53,232 nt of DNA from an uncultured Alphaproteobacteria bacterium (lineage in GTDB: Bacteria; Pseudomonadota; Alphaproteobacteria; CAAHEQ01; UBA3637): positions 1 through 53,232 of the forward strand of contig CALXXW010000006.1 of NCBI GenBank assembly GCA_944392785.1. The letters run 5' to 3'. The notes below the pieces were generated by a model. It did no database searches and was not told the origin of the DNA. It saw nothing but the letters and a program-made list of their open reading frames with translations. Below, in pieces: positions 34,274 to 43,266 of this stretch (within the stretch, counting starts at the first letter, position 1; each line of letters begins with the position of its first letter). A program made the translations under genes and the position numbers.

Positions 34274-35653
34274 ATGGATCGTTATATATCATCAGTGCTG
34301 ATGGCGTTAATTATCGGAGCTATGTCGGCGCCGGTGTTTGCGGATAGCTCTGTCGGAACGACAGGATCAGCAACAGGTGCGGCAGAAAGTGCAACGGAGG
34401 GCGGGGCTGCGGCTCCGACGCTGGGATCTTGGTATACATTGGATTCACTGAAGGCAAATGCCGGTAGCAGTGGTGATGGTAGTGCTAATACACTCGGCTT
34501 GGCAGGTGACAGTTTAAATCTTTCGGCTATCGGCGCAACGTTGGAAGGAAGTTATGCCGGATACGGGGATACTTTAAGAGAAAATCAGTCCGGATCGGAT
34601 ACGGAAAGTGCTTTATTGGCCGCAAAACGTGTGATTAACAACACGCAACGAACGGTCCAGGATGCTCAAACTCGTGTCAATCGAGTGGCAGGTCAGGTTG
34701 ATACGATCTCTCACAACTTGACCGGACAGTCGCTGGGAGTTCGTGACTCGTTAAAAGATGTCAATAAAACGATTAACAAAGGAACGGCAACCTTGGGAAC
34801 AGCTGCAAATGTGACGGGTGCTGCCGCAGGTGTTGTCGGTGGCGTCAGTAAGATTGATACAGAGAATCCCTTTACCATTAGCAATGCTATGACAACGGTG
34901 GATGTGGCTACCGGAGCTTCAAATGCTTATGCCTCCCAAAAACGAGCCGTCGAACAGCGCATTGATACCCTGACGGGGGATAATAAAAGCTCTTCGACAA
35001 CAACGCGTTCGACCGGAACAACGGTCGGTAGCAGTACGGGTTCCGGTGAAGATAACGGGACATCAGGCGGTAATACCGGTAATACAGGTGATGCCTCCGG
35101 TAATGGTGGCTCGGCGGGTAATACGGGATCAACGGGTGGAACATCCGGATCCGGAAATACGGATGGCGCAACCGGAGGAACAACCGGGGGCATTAATGGC
35201 GATAGCTCATCGGGTGGAACGACGGGGGGAAGTTCTTCGGTCGGTGGTCAAACCGGAGGCAGCGGCGGGACTGTCGGATCAACCGGAAACAGCTTTAATG
35301 GTGGATCGGGGAGCGGCGCCAGTAATCCTTTCCGCGCCACAACAACAACTCGTTCAGGCTCCTATAACGCTGGAATGCCGGCTGGGGCAGCGTATGCCAA
35401 AGTTGATCCGGTGACGGGTGTGACACTTTATTATACGCTGGATGGAACGCTGATTGAAGAGGGCGATGTCGGCGAACAAAATCGGATGGGAATGTTGTTG
35501 AGTGAAGAGGCGATCGCTTTGGGATACTATTATGAAATTGATCCTGTCACAGGTGAGGTCCACTACTTTGCTCCGGACGGAACGCCTATCGCGAACCCAG
35601 AGGCGTTGGGTCTTTTGGATAAACCGACGCCCGCTCTTGATGTGAAAGAATAA
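34274..35653 (+). CDS. Secreted Gly/Ser/Thr-rich protein sharing a domain with its neighbour
   Basis: 459 residues. Signal peptide with cleavage after APVFA. Residues about 90-235 form a helical domain (NNTQRTVQDAQTRVNRVAG, GTATLGTAANV, ENPFTISNAMTTVDV) that recurs at the C-terminus of the next protein. Residues about 240-360 are a Gly/Ser/Thr/Asn linker. The end has two repeats of the type DPVTGVTLYYTLDGTLI and DPVTGEVHYFAPDGTPI, like the N-terminal repeats of the next protein. Function unknown; a surface-exposed or matrix protein is a guess. Confidence 0.75.
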   Translation: MDRYISSVLMALIIGAMSAPVFADSSVGTTGSATGAAESATEGGAAAPTLGSWYTLDSLKANAGSSGDGSANTLGLAGDSLNLSAIGATLEGSYAGYGDTLRENQSGSDTESALLAAKRVINNTQRTVQDAQTRVNRVAGQVDTISHNLTGQSLGVRDSLKDVNKTINKGTATLGTAANVTGAAAGVVGGVSKIDTENPFTISNAMTTVDVATGASNAYASQKRAVEQRIDTLTGDNKSSSTTTRSTGTTVGSSTGSGEDNGTSGGNTGNTGDASGNGGSAGNTGSTGGTSGSGNTDGATGGTTGGINGDSSSGGTTGGSSSVGGQTGGSGGTVGSTGNSFNGGSGSGASNPFRATTTTRSGSYNAGMPAGAAYAKVDPVTGVTLYYTLDGTLIEEGDVGEQNRMGMLLSEEAIALGYYYEIDPVTGEVHYFAPDGTPIANPEALGLLDKPTPALDVKE

Positions 35654-35683
35654 GCTTGTGAAGAAGGGGGGGGGAGAAGGGCC

Positions 35684-37072
35684 ATGAAGCGATATCATAT
35701 GTATAAATTGTTTTTGATGGGTGTGTCGGTGATGATTGCTCTTACCGCTTCGGCTCGGACAGAAACCTGGGTCGAGGGTGATGGAACAGAAGGTCGTACC
35801 GTTTATGATGCGGATGGAAATGTTAAATATTATACAGAAACAAAAGACGGTGTGACCGATTATTATGACGCAACAGGAACGCGCTTTCAACGGGAGGAAC
35901 AGAAGGGTGAGATCGTCAAAAATACATATTATGATAAAGATGGTCAAGTGTCGAATGTAATGGAATCCTGGACGGAAGGTGATGGGACAAAAGGTAGCAC
36001 CGTCTATGATGCGGACGGAAATGTGCAATACCACACGGAAACGAATGAAAACGGAGAAACAAGCTATTATCACAAAGATGGCTCGCCGTATGTGACAAAG
36101 GAGCAAAATTCTTCGGCAACAGAAACATGGGAAACGCCTGACACCTTAGAGCCATCTTCCTCGCCCGAGGTTGAAACGGATAGCGCCTCAAATGTAGAGA
36201 TGGGAGGTGAGGTTCCTGAGGATAATGCGCTCGCTCAAACAGGAGAAAATACCAATGGCGCAGAGATTATCGTCACAGAGGATGGGAAGACAATTCAACG
36301 AAATCCGGATGGAACAGTTGTTTTAACAAAAGAGGATGGTTCCCAGGTCATTGACGATGGAGAGGGAAATCTCACGTTTTTGGATTCAAAAGGGAATATC
36401 GTTCACGAAGAGTCGGGAGGAGAACTTGTTGGTGAAAGCCCAGTGATTGACGTGAAAGTTCCTTCTCGTAAACCGCGGGTTTGGGCCCAATACGATACAT
36501 ATAGTGGTCAGTTAAGCAAGGGTGGCGGAAGCTCAACATATACAGCTGGATCGGAAAGTCAGTTGGCAGAAGGATCTGTAAAAGATATTTTTGAAGGCTC
36601 CTATAAAGGTTCTGTTGAGCGTGCGTTTATGGGGGAGCGAGAATTGGCGGCTCTGGAGCGTCAGGAAACAGTAGATCCCTCTATTTTTCAACAGGTGAAT
36701 CAGGCAATGAAAACGGCCAAGGAATATGTCAGCGCTACCCAAAGGACGGTGCAGGATACTCAAACGCGTGTGACAAGTGTTGCGGGTAAAGTTGATACGA
36801 TTTCTAAAAATTTTACAGGAAAATCAACGGGTTTGAAAGATAAAGTTCAAGATGTTAATTCTCAGGTTAACAAAGGAACGGCAACCTTGGGAACAGCATC
36901 TAATATTTTGGGAACAAATAACTTGACAGATATGGAACAGGTTCTGACGGCCGATAATCCCTTCACCGTTGATAATGCGATGGATGCTATAGATGTTGTC
37001 ACACAAACGACGAATAATATGAGAAATAATCAAAATCAAATAGATCGTCGGGTTGATATGTGGAAAAAATAA
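35684..37072 (+). CDS. Secreted repeat protein, paralogue with reversed domain order
   Basis: 462 residues with a signal peptide (FLMGVSVMIALTASA). N-terminal repeats EGDGTEGRTVYDADGNVKYY and EGDGTKGSTVYDADGNVQYH (about 31-50 and 97-116) resemble YD or MORN-variant strand repeats. Acidic repeats (EDGKTIQRNPDGTVVL) follow. The C-terminal 160 residues match residues 90-235 of the preceding protein (TQRTVQDTQTRVTSVAGKVD, NKGTATLGTAS, DNPFTVDNAMDAIDVV). It lies 30 bp after that gene with a GGGGAGAAGG ribosome site, so the two form an operon. Confidence 0.75.
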   Translation: MKRYHMYKLFLMGVSVMIALTASARTETWVEGDGTEGRTVYDADGNVKYYTETKDGVTDYYDATGTRFQREEQKGEIVKNTYYDKDGQVSNVMESWTEGDGTKGSTVYDADGNVQYHTETNENGETSYYHKDGSPYVTKEQNSSATETWETPDTLEPSSSPEVETDSASNVEMGGEVPEDNALAQTGENTNGAEIIVTEDGKTIQRNPDGTVVLTKEDGSQVIDDGEGNLTFLDSKGNIVHEESGGELVGESPVIDVKVPSRKPRVWAQYDTYSGQLSKGGGSSTYTAGSESQLAEGSVKDIFEGSYKGSVERAFMGERELAALERQETVDPSIFQQVNQAMKTAKEYVSATQRTVQDTQTRVTSVAGKVDTISKNFTGKSTGLKDKVQDVNSQVNKGTATLGTASNILGTNNLTDMEQVLTADNPFTVDNAMDAIDVVTQTTNNMRNNQNQIDRRVDMWKK

Positions 37073-37080
37073 AATTTTTC

Positions 37081-37107
37081 TTGACAAGAGTATTTAAATA
37101 ATATAAG
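37081..37107 (+). promoter_or_regulatory. Probable promoter of the PerR-rubrerythrin operon
   Basis: TTGACA (37081-37086) with TATAAG (37102-37107) at a short 15-bp spacing. The -10 overlaps the left end of the palindrome at 37106-37140. Confidence 0.5.
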
Positions 37108-37140
37108 CTCCTTATTAGGAATAATTCTTAATAAGGAGCT
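37106..37140. promoter_or_regulatory. 35-bp palindrome: PerR/Fur-type operator and SD-masking hairpin
   Basis: AGCTCCTTATTA pairs perfectly with TAATAAGGAGCT; the inner part continues with one G-U, leaving a 3-nt loop. The centre TAGGAAT-A-ATTCTTA is a 7-1-7 inverted repeat of the PerR/Fur-box kind. The right arm contains the AAGGAG ribosome site of the regulator gene, so the RNA hairpin would hide it. Confidence 0.7.
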
Positions 37141-37142
37141 TT

Positions 37143-37529
37143 ATGCGTCATACATTTCAACAACAGCTGGTTTGGGAAACCGTTCAAGCGCTCTGCCATC
37201 CAACAGCAGAGGAGGTCTATGAGAGAGCTATACAAGTATGTCCCTCTTTAAGCCGAGGAACGGTTTACCGTCACTTGGCCGCTTTCGTTGAACAAAGACG
37301 GTTATCAAAAGTTCACATGGAGGATCATTCCGCACGCTTTGATACAACACGAATCCCTCACTATCATGCCGTGTGTGAGTCGTGTGGTGTTTTTTTTGAT
37401 ATCGCTTTACCGTATCAGAATCATCTGAACGATTTTCGCGATCAAACCGGAGCCGTGATAAAAACGCATACTCTGTTTTTTCATGGCATATGTCATAACT
37501 GTCAAAAAAAGAAAGGAAAAAAACAATGA
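37143..37529 (+). CDS. Fur-family regulator, PerR-like
   Basis: 128 residues. A winged helix ([23 protein letters not shown]) precedes the metal-binding dimer domain. Structural zinc ligands are C78, C81, C117 and C120. H73 and H75 in PHYHAVC and D67 correspond to the regulatory iron site in PerR, whose oxidation by peroxide releases DNA. The short N-terminus is usual for anaerobe PerR proteins. It overlaps the rubrerythrin gene by ATGA, which supports a peroxide-sensing role; Fur or Zur cannot be fully excluded. Confidence 0.82.
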   Translation: MRHTFQQQLVWETVQALCHPTAEEVYERAIQVCPSLSRGTVYRHLAAFVEQRRLSKVHMEDHSARFDTTRIPHYHAVCESCGVFFDIALPYQNHLNDFRDQTGAVIKTHTLFFHGICHNCQKKKGKKQ

Positions 37530-38068
37530 CAGATTTAAAAGGGACAAAAACCGAGAAGAACCTGATGGCTGCTTTTGCCGGAGAATCCCAGGCACGTAAT
37601 AAGTATACTTACTATGCTTCAAAAGCCAAAAAAGATGGCTATGTGCAAATCGCCAATATCTTTGAAGAAACGGCGAATAATGAAAAAGAACATGCTAAAA
37701 TTTGGTTTAAATTGTTGCATAATGAAGAAATTCCCTCGACCGTGGAAAATCTGGTGGATGCAGCCAATGGAGAAAACTATGAGTGGACGGATATGTATGC
37801 AACGTTTGCCAAAGAAGCTGAAGAAGAAGGTTTTGGCCGTATTGCGGCTTTGTTCCGTATGGTCGGTGAAATCGAAAAAGAACATGAGGCACGCTATCGC
37901 AAATTATTGGCGAATATTGAAGGTGGCCTTGTTTTTTCACGCGATGGAGATATGTTGTGGCAATGTTCTAATTGTGGTCATATCGTTATCGGGAAAAAGG
38001 CTCCGGAGATATGTCCTGTTTGCTCGCATCCCAAAAGCTATTTCCAAATTAAGCCGGAAAACTATTAA
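37526..38068 (+). CDS. rbr: Rubrerythrin
   Basis: 180 residues. A four-helix di-iron domain with [34 protein letters not shown] and [10 protein letters not shown] supplies the Glu/His ligands. A C-terminal rubredoxin domain has WQCSNCGH and [11 protein letters not shown] (four Cys). It reduces hydrogen peroxide with electrons from rubredoxin or an NADH reductase, typical of anaerobes. Start overlaps the regulator stop. Confidence 0.96.
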   Translation: MTDLKGTKTEKNLMAAFAGESQARNKYTYYASKAKKDGYVQIANIFEETANNEKEHAKIWFKLLHNEEIPSTVENLVDAANGENYEWTDMYATFAKEAEEEGFGRIAALFRMVGEIEKEHEARYRKLLANIEGGLVFSRDGDMLWQCSNCGHIVIGKKAPEICPVCSHPKSYFQIKPENY

Positions 38069-38090
38069 GCTAGGGTCTGTATACCAAAAT

Positions 38091-38117
38091 AAGAAGAGGG
38101 GGTTTTCCCCTCTTCTT
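38091..38117 (+). terminator. Hairpin after rubrerythrin
   Basis: Stem AAGAAGAGGGG/CCCCTCTTCTT with a 5-nt loop; the T-run after it is weak. Confidence 0.6.
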
Positions 38118-38188
38118 GTTGTCTATAAAAAAGGGGGTGAGAGTCGAATATGAGGGCTTATCTCCTGTTCATACGAATATGTTCATGC

Positions 38189-38218
38189 AAATACCGCCTT
38201 TGTTTCGGCGGTATTTTT
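38189..38218. terminator. Terminator between rubrerythrin and recA
   Basis: Stem AAATACCGCC/GGCGGTATTT followed by TT on the plus strand; near-symmetric, so it can also serve convergent recA. Confidence 0.75.
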
Positions 38219-38239
38219 CGGGAGTTATTTTATTTTTGC

Positions 38240-39277
38240 TTATGAAGATGACTCAGAAGGCGGTGTTTCATCCTCATCAAGCATTTTTTGGGAGATATTT
38301 TTAGCTTGATTTCGAATACTGTTTTCAATTTCTTCCGCCATGGCCGGGTGTTCTTTCAAATAGGCTTTTGCTGTTTCACGCCCTTGTCCGATTCTTTCTC
38401 CTTTACAAGAAAACCAGGCGCCGGCTTTTTCAACAACACCGGCTTTGACGCCTAAATCCAGTAGTTCACCCATTTTGGAGATACCCTCGCCATACAAAAT
38501 ATCAAAATCAACCGTTTTGAACGGAGGGGCAACTTTGTTCTTGACAATTTTTACACGTGTTTGGCTGCCAATAGTTTCTTCGCGATCTTTGACAGAGCCA
38601 ATACGACGAATATCTAAGCGAACAGAGGCATAAAATTTTAAGGCATTTCCACCGGTCGTTGTCTCGGGATTTCCAAACATAACACCGATTTTCATACGAA
38701 TTTGGTTGATAAAAATAACCAGTGTATTAGCCCGTGCGACAGAGGCTGTAATTTTACGTAGGGCCTGACTCATTAACCGAGCTTGTAACCCCATATGCGA
38801 ATCGCCCATATCGCCTTCTAATTCTGCTTTGGGAACCAAGGCTGCAACAGAGTCAACGACCAGAACATCAATCGTCCCCGAACGGACTAACGTATCGGCA
38901 ATTTCAAGAGCTTGTTCCCCGGTATCCGGTTGAGAAATCAATAAATCATCAATTTTGACGCCCAGCTTTTTCGCATAAGAGGGATCTAAGGCATGCTCGG
39001 CATCAATATAGGCACAGGTGCCCCCTTTTTTCTGAGACTCAGCGACAACATGAAGGGCTAGAGTCGTTTTACCCGAACTTTCCGGACCATAAATTTCAAC
39101 AATGCGTCCCCGAGGCAGACCACCGATTCCCAACGCCAGATCAAGGCCTATGGAGCCCGTTGAAATGGCCGGAATTTCCACAACGTTATCTTGCTGCCCA
39201 AGGCGCATGATTGAGCCTTTGCCAAACGCACGTTCTATTTGAGCCAGAGCTGCTTCTAATGCTTTATCTTTTTCCAT
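38240..39277 (-). CDS. recA: Recombinase RecA
   Basis: 345 residues. Walker [14 protein letters not shown], Walker [18 protein letters not shown], and the L2 loop [22 protein letters not shown]. It forms filaments on single-stranded DNA for recombination and triggers LexA self-cleavage. The promoter is TTGTAT-17-TATAGT, with an SOS box upstream. Confidence 0.98.
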   Translation of the reverse strand: MEKDKALEAALAQIERAFGKGSIMRLGQQDNVVEIPAISTGSIGLDLALGIGGLPRGRIVEIYGPESSGKTTLALHVVAESQKKGGTCAYIDAEHALDPSYAKKLGVKIDDLLISQPDTGEQALEIADTLVRSGTIDVLVVDSVAALVPKAELEGDMGDSHMGLQARLMSQALRKITASVARANTLVIFINQIRMKIGVMFGNPETTTGGNALKFYASVRLDIRRIGSVKDREETIGSQTRVKIVKNKVAPPFKTVDFDILYGEGISKMGELLDLGVKAGVVEKAGAWFSCKGERIGQGRETAKAYLKEHPAMAEEIENSIRNQAKNISQKMLDEDETPPSESSS

Positions 39278-39309
39278 ATGTGTATCCTTTTTCTTGGTTG
39301 ATGATACTC

Positions 39310-39338
39310 ACTATATCTGATTTTAGGGTGCAATACAA
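39310..39338 (-). promoter_or_regulatory. Predicted recA promoter
   Basis: Minus strand TTGTAT (complement of 39333-39338), 17-bp spacer, TATAGT (complement of 39310-39315). Confidence 0.65.
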
Positions 39339-39357
39339 CCTTTTTTTTGAAAAACAG

Positions 39358-39372
39358 GAACAAAAATAGAAC
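39358..39372. promoter_or_regulatory. Alphaproteobacterial LexA (SOS) box
   Basis: GAAC-N7-GAAC (GTTC-N7-GTTC on the recA strand), the direct-repeat operator known for alphaproteobacterial LexA. It lies 20 bp upstream of the recA -35. Confidence 0.8.
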
Positions 39373-39416
39373 ATTTTTAATAAAATCTTTTATATCAATA
39401 TATTATATAGATGTTG

Positions 39417-39444
39417 TTGACAAATTTGATAACCGTGTTAAAAT
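39417..39444 (+). promoter_or_regulatory. Predicted promoter of the tandem unknown pair
   Basis: TTGACA (39417-39422), 16-bp spacer, TAAAAT (39439-39444); TGAGGAAA precedes the ATG at 39474. The LexA box lies 45 bp upstream of this -35, so SOS control could reach this side too, but this is weak. Confidence 0.6.
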
Positions 39445-39473
39445 TAATATAAAATTAACTTAGTTGAGGAAAA

Positions 39474-40238
39474 ATGTTAAAATCACAAGATAATAAGGGG
39501 ATCTTGACCTACTTATCTCAAAAAATATGCGGGCAAGACCGTCATGATAAGGGACGGCGGGTTTATCGAGCTTTGGAAAAGGCTTTGAACTTAATGCTGC
39601 TGCAAACTAAGTCCATCAAGGTTTTCCCAGATCTACCCCGAATCTTTTGGGGAATGATTGAAATCAATAGTGTCGGTATGATGACGGTTATGGGATATGA
39701 ACAGATAGCATTCGGGCATCGGTATATCTATCAAGCCAATTTATCTACAAAAAACAAGGTGAATGTCGCCCTGGCTTATTTATTGCGCCCCTTGGCGCGT
39801 ATGGAGATGTCTCAGAAAAAAGAGATCTTGAGCTATTTGCGGGAAAATTTTGGATCTGATGTTGGGCAGTTAATTAAGGAATTGAATACAGAGCCAAAGC
39901 GTTCATCTTGTGGTTCTATTCGTGAATGGAAGCAAAAAAGAGAGGCATGGGCGCGACAGTTATCCCCTGATGCGCAGGAGATTCTGTTGTGGGAAGCGGC
40001 AGCATTATCCGAACATATGATAAGGTATGCAGAAGCCTCTAGAGCCTCTATCCCTCAACTGAGGCAGTATCTGGATGACAGTGGTATGGTATCCCTGTCG
40101 TCCGTATTGGCTGATGTTAATCCGATAATGGCACAAAAAATACGCGAGGTTGTGGCCGTCATAGCGCCTCAACAGCTGGCTAAGCAGGCCTATCCTACAA
40201 AACAAAAATATGTCGGGAGAGAGAGAAATGACACATAA
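39474..40238 (+). CDS. Unknown protein A, possible degenerate RelA/SpoT-type HD domain
   Basis: 254 residues, mostly helical, no signal peptide. The stretch VALAYLLRPLARMEMSQKKEILSYLRENFGSDVGQLIKEL (quoted in parts: VALAYLLRPLAR, RENFGSDVGQLIKEL) follows the pattern AALLHDxxEDTxxTxEEIxxxFGxxVAxLVxxV of RelA/SpoT hydrolase domains, but the HD pair is replaced by Arg-Pro. A later helix EILLWEAAALSEHMIRYA sits where KLADRLHNMR would be. No known family is certain. Gene B follows with overlapping start. Confidence 0.6.
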   Translation: MLKSQDNKGILTYLSQKICGQDRHDKGRRVYRALEKALNLMLLQTKSIKVFPDLPRIFWGMIEINSVGMMTVMGYEQIAFGHRYIYQANLSTKNKVNVALAYLLRPLARMEMSQKKEILSYLRENFGSDVGQLIKELNTEPKRSSCGSIREWKQKREAWARQLSPDAQEILLWEAAALSEHMIRYAEASRASIPQLRQYLDDSGMVSLSSVLADVNPIMAQKIREVVAVIAPQQLAKQAYPTKQKYVGRERNDT

Positions 40239-40899
40239 TATCCGAGAAATTCAACGAGCCGAATTATTGTCACGAACATTGCATCAGGGGGTGGATTGTC
40301 CGCTCTTCCCGGGAGTAGACGCCGCCGAATATATCGCCCGTATGGCTTGGGTTATAAACCGCTTTTCAAAACAAGCGGATAAAGAACAATTAATGACAAC
40401 AATTTACTTGTCTCACTCTACGGATAAAGCTTGGTTGGCGCCAGGGGTTCGAGCTCTGAATAAGCGCCTGTTGGAAACATTCTATCATGTTGATGCCTAC
40501 CGTTTGATCAAGCAACTTCATACAGCGCCGGTTTATTCTTCGAAAAAAACGGATAAAGCGGCTTGGAAGTCGTGGATTTGTCAACAAAACGCCTCAATAC
40601 AGGAAATTGTTTTGTCCGAGCAGGTGGTGCGCTTGGCGTTGGCGTATGAAATGGATTTGGTGTCAGAAAAAGTCGGTTTACATGAAACGGCTTTACCGCT
40701 TCAAATAGCCGAAGAATTGGCTCCGTCTGGTTCAGCTTTATGCGAACAGATAAAGCGTTTGTCAACCTCGTGGCAAGGGGTGCACCTTAAACGTCATCGC
40801 GATGCCTTACAAGCTGCCGGTGTGCCGGAAATTGGCCGGAGCGTCTTTAATCGCTGGTTGCATCGACAGGCTACGCGTGAAAATGAAAAAGCTCATTGA
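40228..40899 (+). CDS. Unknown protein B, distant paralogue of protein A
   Basis: 223 residues from the ATG at 40228, which has GGAGAG upstream and overlaps the stop of protein A by 11 bp; the frame also allows 40210. It shares with A the succession DAYRLIKQLHTAP (A: VGQLIKELNTEP), SIQEIVLSEQVVRLAL (A: DAQEILLWEAAALSE) and similar spacing, so it is a divergent tandem copy. No HD motif, no signal peptide, all-helical. Function unknown. Confidence 0.6.
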   Translation: MTHNIREIQRAELLSRTLHQGVDCPLFPGVDAAEYIARMAWVINRFSKQADKEQLMTTIYLSHSTDKAWLAPGVRALNKRLLETFYHVDAYRLIKQLHTAPVYSSKKTDKAAWKSWICQQNASIQEIVLSEQVVRLALAYEMDLVSEKVGLHETALPLQIAEELAPSGSALCEQIKRLSTSWQGVHLKRHRDALQAAGVPEIGRSVFNRWLHRQATRENEKAH

Positions 40900-40926
40900 G
40901 ATTATCATAACCCTCTCAATAATGGC

Positions 40927-41484
40927 TTATCCCTTTGCCAGATAGGCGCACACATACTCATAGGCCGATACCAACTGTTGAAATCGCTGGACGGCTTCTT
41001 TGTTGCCGCCATTGGTGTCCGGATGATATTTTTTAGCCAGCTTTTTGTATTGTTTTTTGACCAGCGCTAAAGAAACTTCACCCGATATTTCCAAAAATGC
41101 CAAAGCAGCTGCGTATTTTTTATCTTGCGGAGAGTGTTTCGGTGGCGGTGGATTATACTTTCCATCCATGCCAAGTCCTAAATTTTCACGAATATGAAGA
41201 GGATCGCCGATACGTGGGTTCCTTTTGACGGGACCTTGCCCCAGCTTCCACGTCGGACGTTGCCAGGTGATGTCATGTTGTAGGTGTTGCTCGATTTCAT
41301 CAGCGCTGAGGCCTTTTAAAAAATCCCAGTTTTTATTGTATTCTGCAACATGTTTTTGACAAAACCAGTAATAACTGCTGAGGGTTCTGTCTTTGGGAGC
41401 GCGAAATTCACCGGCTTGATCACATCCGGGATAGTCACAAGAACGTATAGTTTTTTTGGCTGTTGGAGCCCATTTTTTAATCAT
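40927..41484 (-). CDS. J-domain protein with N-terminal zinc-finger-like segment
   Basis: 185 residues. The C-terminal J domain (about 125-183) has helix II VKKQYKKLAKKYHPDTNGG with the essential HPD, which activates DnaK ATPase. The N-terminus has CDYPGCDQAGEFRAP and YYWFCQKH, a probable zinc site. This two-part design is common in alphaproteobacteria; the client is unknown. It is divergent from the RHH gene. Confidence 0.9.
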   Translation of the reverse strand: MIKKWAPTAKKTIRSCDYPGCDQAGEFRAPKDRTLSSYYWFCQKHVAEYNKNWDFLKGLSADEIEQHLQHDITWQRPTWKLGQGPVKRNPRIGDPLHIRENLGLGMDGKYNPPPPKHSPQDKKYAAALAFLEISGEVSLALVKKQYKKLAKKYHPDTNGGNKEAVQRFQQLVSAYEYVCAYLAKG

Positions 41485-41597
41485 TTTTACACCAAAAACG
41501 CGAAATTTTTAAAATTTTATCTATTAAAGATTGATTTCTTCCCTTTTTCATACTATACAGTATAATGTATCCAACAGTAAAAAGAAAGGGTAAAAGG

Positions 41598-41876
41598 ATG
41601 TTGATTTGTAAAAACGTTATCGTCAACGGAAGACGAACCAGTATGAGACTGGATCGGGAAACCTGGGTGTCTTTATCGGATATTTGTGCACGAGAAGATA
41701 TTACCATACACGAATTGTGTTCACATATTGATCGGGTGCGGGGAAAATCAGGACTATCATCGGCTACACGCTTGTTCGTTTTGACGTATTTCCGCTACAC
41801 ATTGAATAAATATGAGAAACAAACCTTCGTTATCCCGCCGGAATTCAGTCCGTCGGTTTTATTTAAAAAGGCTTGA
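41598..41876 (+). CDS. Ribbon-helix-helix domain protein
   Basis: About 92 residues. VNGRRTSMRLDRETWVSLSDI gives the ribbon and first helix, ITIHELCSHIDRVRG the second; the rest is a short tail. This belongs to the alphaproteobacterial RHH_4-like group of DNA-binding proteins, targets unknown. The start at 41598 (MLICKNVIVNG) has AAAGGG upstream; the upstream ATG at 41565 overlaps a TATAAT box (41561-41566) and is unlikely. Confidence 0.8.
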   Translation: MLICKNVIVNGRRTSMRLDRETWVSLSDICAREDITIHELCSHIDRVRGKSGLSSATRLFVLTYFRYTLNKYEKQTFVIPPEFSPSVLFKKA

Positions 41877-41889
41877 AAGAAAATAGAAT

Positions 41890-41918
41890 AGGCCGCGACG
41901 GTTTAACAACGGCCTTCT
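41890..41918. terminator. Terminator between the RHH gene and rho
   Basis: Stem AGGCCG/CGGCCT followed by TTC-rich sequence on the plus strand; lies between convergent genes. Confidence 0.6.
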
Positions 41919-41919
41919 T

Positions 41920-43185
41920 CTATTGATTCATGCTTTCAAAAAACTCATCATTCGTTTTGGTATATCGCAATTTTTCCATCAAAAATTCCATGGAGTCCGT
42001 GACCCCCATGGGCATTAACACACGCCGTAACATCCACATCTTGGGTAGGCGATTTTTATCCACCAGCAACTCCTCTTTCCGTGTGCCGGATTTGGTGACG
42101 TCAATAGCCGGAAAAATGCGTTTATCCGAAACTTTGCGATCCAAAATAATTTCTGAATTTCCGGTTCCTTTAAACTCTTCAAAAATAACTTCATCCATGC
42201 GGGAGCCCGTATCAATTAAAGCTGTTCCAAAAATAGTTAAAGAGCCGCCTTCTTCAACATTACGTGCCGCACCAAAGAAGCGTTTAGGCTTTTGAAGAGC
42301 ATTGGCGTCAACACCACCGGTCAGCACTTTTCCCGAGCTGGGAATAACCGTGTTATAGGCTCGGGCTAAACGGGTAATGGAGTCCAATAAAATAATCACG
42401 TCCTTTTTATGCTCCACCAATCGTTTGGCTTTTTGGATGACCATTTCGGCTACTTGGACATGTCGGGCCGCCGGTTCATCAAATGTTGAACTGATGACTT
42501 CCCCTCGAACAGAGCGAATCATATCGGTCACTTCCTCAGGACGTTCATCTATCAACAGCATAATTAAATGAGCTTGAGGATAGTTCGCGGTAATCGCATG
42601 AGCAATGTTTTTAAGCATGACGGTTTTACCGGTCCGTGGCGGAGCAACAATCAAGCTGCGTTGGCCTTTTCCTTGGGGACAAATCAAATCAATAATGCGC
42701 GCCGTCATATCTTTGGCGTCTTCTTGATCGGTTGGCTCATGCTCCATTTTTATGGCTTCTTGAGGGTAGAGCGGCGTCAAATCATCAAAATTTAAACGAT
42801 AGCGTAATTCGGTCGGATCTCCAAAATTAATTTTATTGATTTGACCAAGAGAAAAGTATTTTTCTCCCTCTTGCGGGGCACTGATTTCTCCCTCAATCGT
42901 ATCCCCCGTCCGTAAACCGAATTTTTTGATGAGTTGGGGCGCAACATAAATATCATCAGGGCCGGCCAAATAGTTTGCTTCAGCCGATCTGAGAAAACCA
43001 AATCCGTCTTGCATCACCTCTAAAACACCTTCGCCCAATAAGGTTGTTTCTGTTTCCGCCAAGCGTTTTAAAATGGCATACATTAAGTCTTGAGTCCTGA
43101 GTGAAGCGGCATTTTCAACGCCTAACTCCTCAGCATAAACCAGCAATTCCGCCGGTGTCTTTTTCTTTAGATTGTTTAATTGCAT
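41920..43185 (-). CDS. rho: Transcription termination factor Rho
   Basis: 421 residues. The N-terminal helical domain is followed by the RNA-binding OB fold ([22 protein letters not shown]). The hexameric ATPase has Walker [13 protein letters not shown], Walker [17 protein letters not shown] and the Q/R loops near [20 protein letters not shown]. It unwinds RNA from paused polymerase. Its leader has a terminator-like hairpin (43238-43257). Confidence 0.98.
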   Translation of the reverse strand: MQLNNLKKKTPAELLVYAEELGVENAASLRTQDLMYAILKRLAETETTLLGEGVLEVMQDGFGFLRSAEANYLAGPDDIYVAPQLIKKFGLRTGDTIEGEISAPQEGEKYFSLGQINKINFGDPTELRYRLNFDDLTPLYPQEAIKMEHEPTDQEDAKDMTARIIDLICPQGKGQRSLIVAPPRTGKTVMLKNIAHAITANYPQAHLIMLLIDERPEEVTDMIRSVRGEVISSTFDEPAARHVQVAEMVIQKAKRLVEHKKDVIILLDSITRLARAYNTVIPSSGKVLTGGVDANALQKPKRFFGAARNVEEGGSLTIFGTALIDTGSRMDEVIFEEFKGTGNSEIILDRKVSDKRIFPAIDVTKSGTRKEELLVDKNRLPKMWMLRRVLMPMGVTDSMEFLMEKLRYTKTNDEFFESMNQ

Positions 43186-43237
43186 GAAGTTATCTCTTTT
43201 TTTTGAGTTGATAAAATGCGGATAAAAAAAGAATGGG

Positions 43238-43257
43238 AAAAAAGAGCCAAAGGGCTC
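43238..43257 (-). terminator. Terminator-like hairpin in the rho leader
   Basis: On the minus strand GAGCC-CTTT-GGCTC followed by T6, starting only about 3 nt after the predicted start of the rho transcript and ending about 50 nt before the ATG. It could be an attenuator or a 5' protective stem. Confidence 0.55.
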
Positions 43258-43266
43258 AACAGATCC

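Noticed and set aside
34908-35193. Pro/Arg-rich minus-strand frames opposite the Gly-rich linker
   Set aside because: They are shadows of the repetitive GGN/ACN codons of the secreted protein.
34990-35340. Possible CRISPR-like or minisatellite repeat
   Set aside because: The repetition comes from irregular Gly/Ser/Thr/Asn codons; no fixed repeat-spacer unit exists.
38116-38304. 62-codon frame between rubrerythrin and recA
   Set aside because: It runs through a terminator hairpin and into recA antisense, with no homology.
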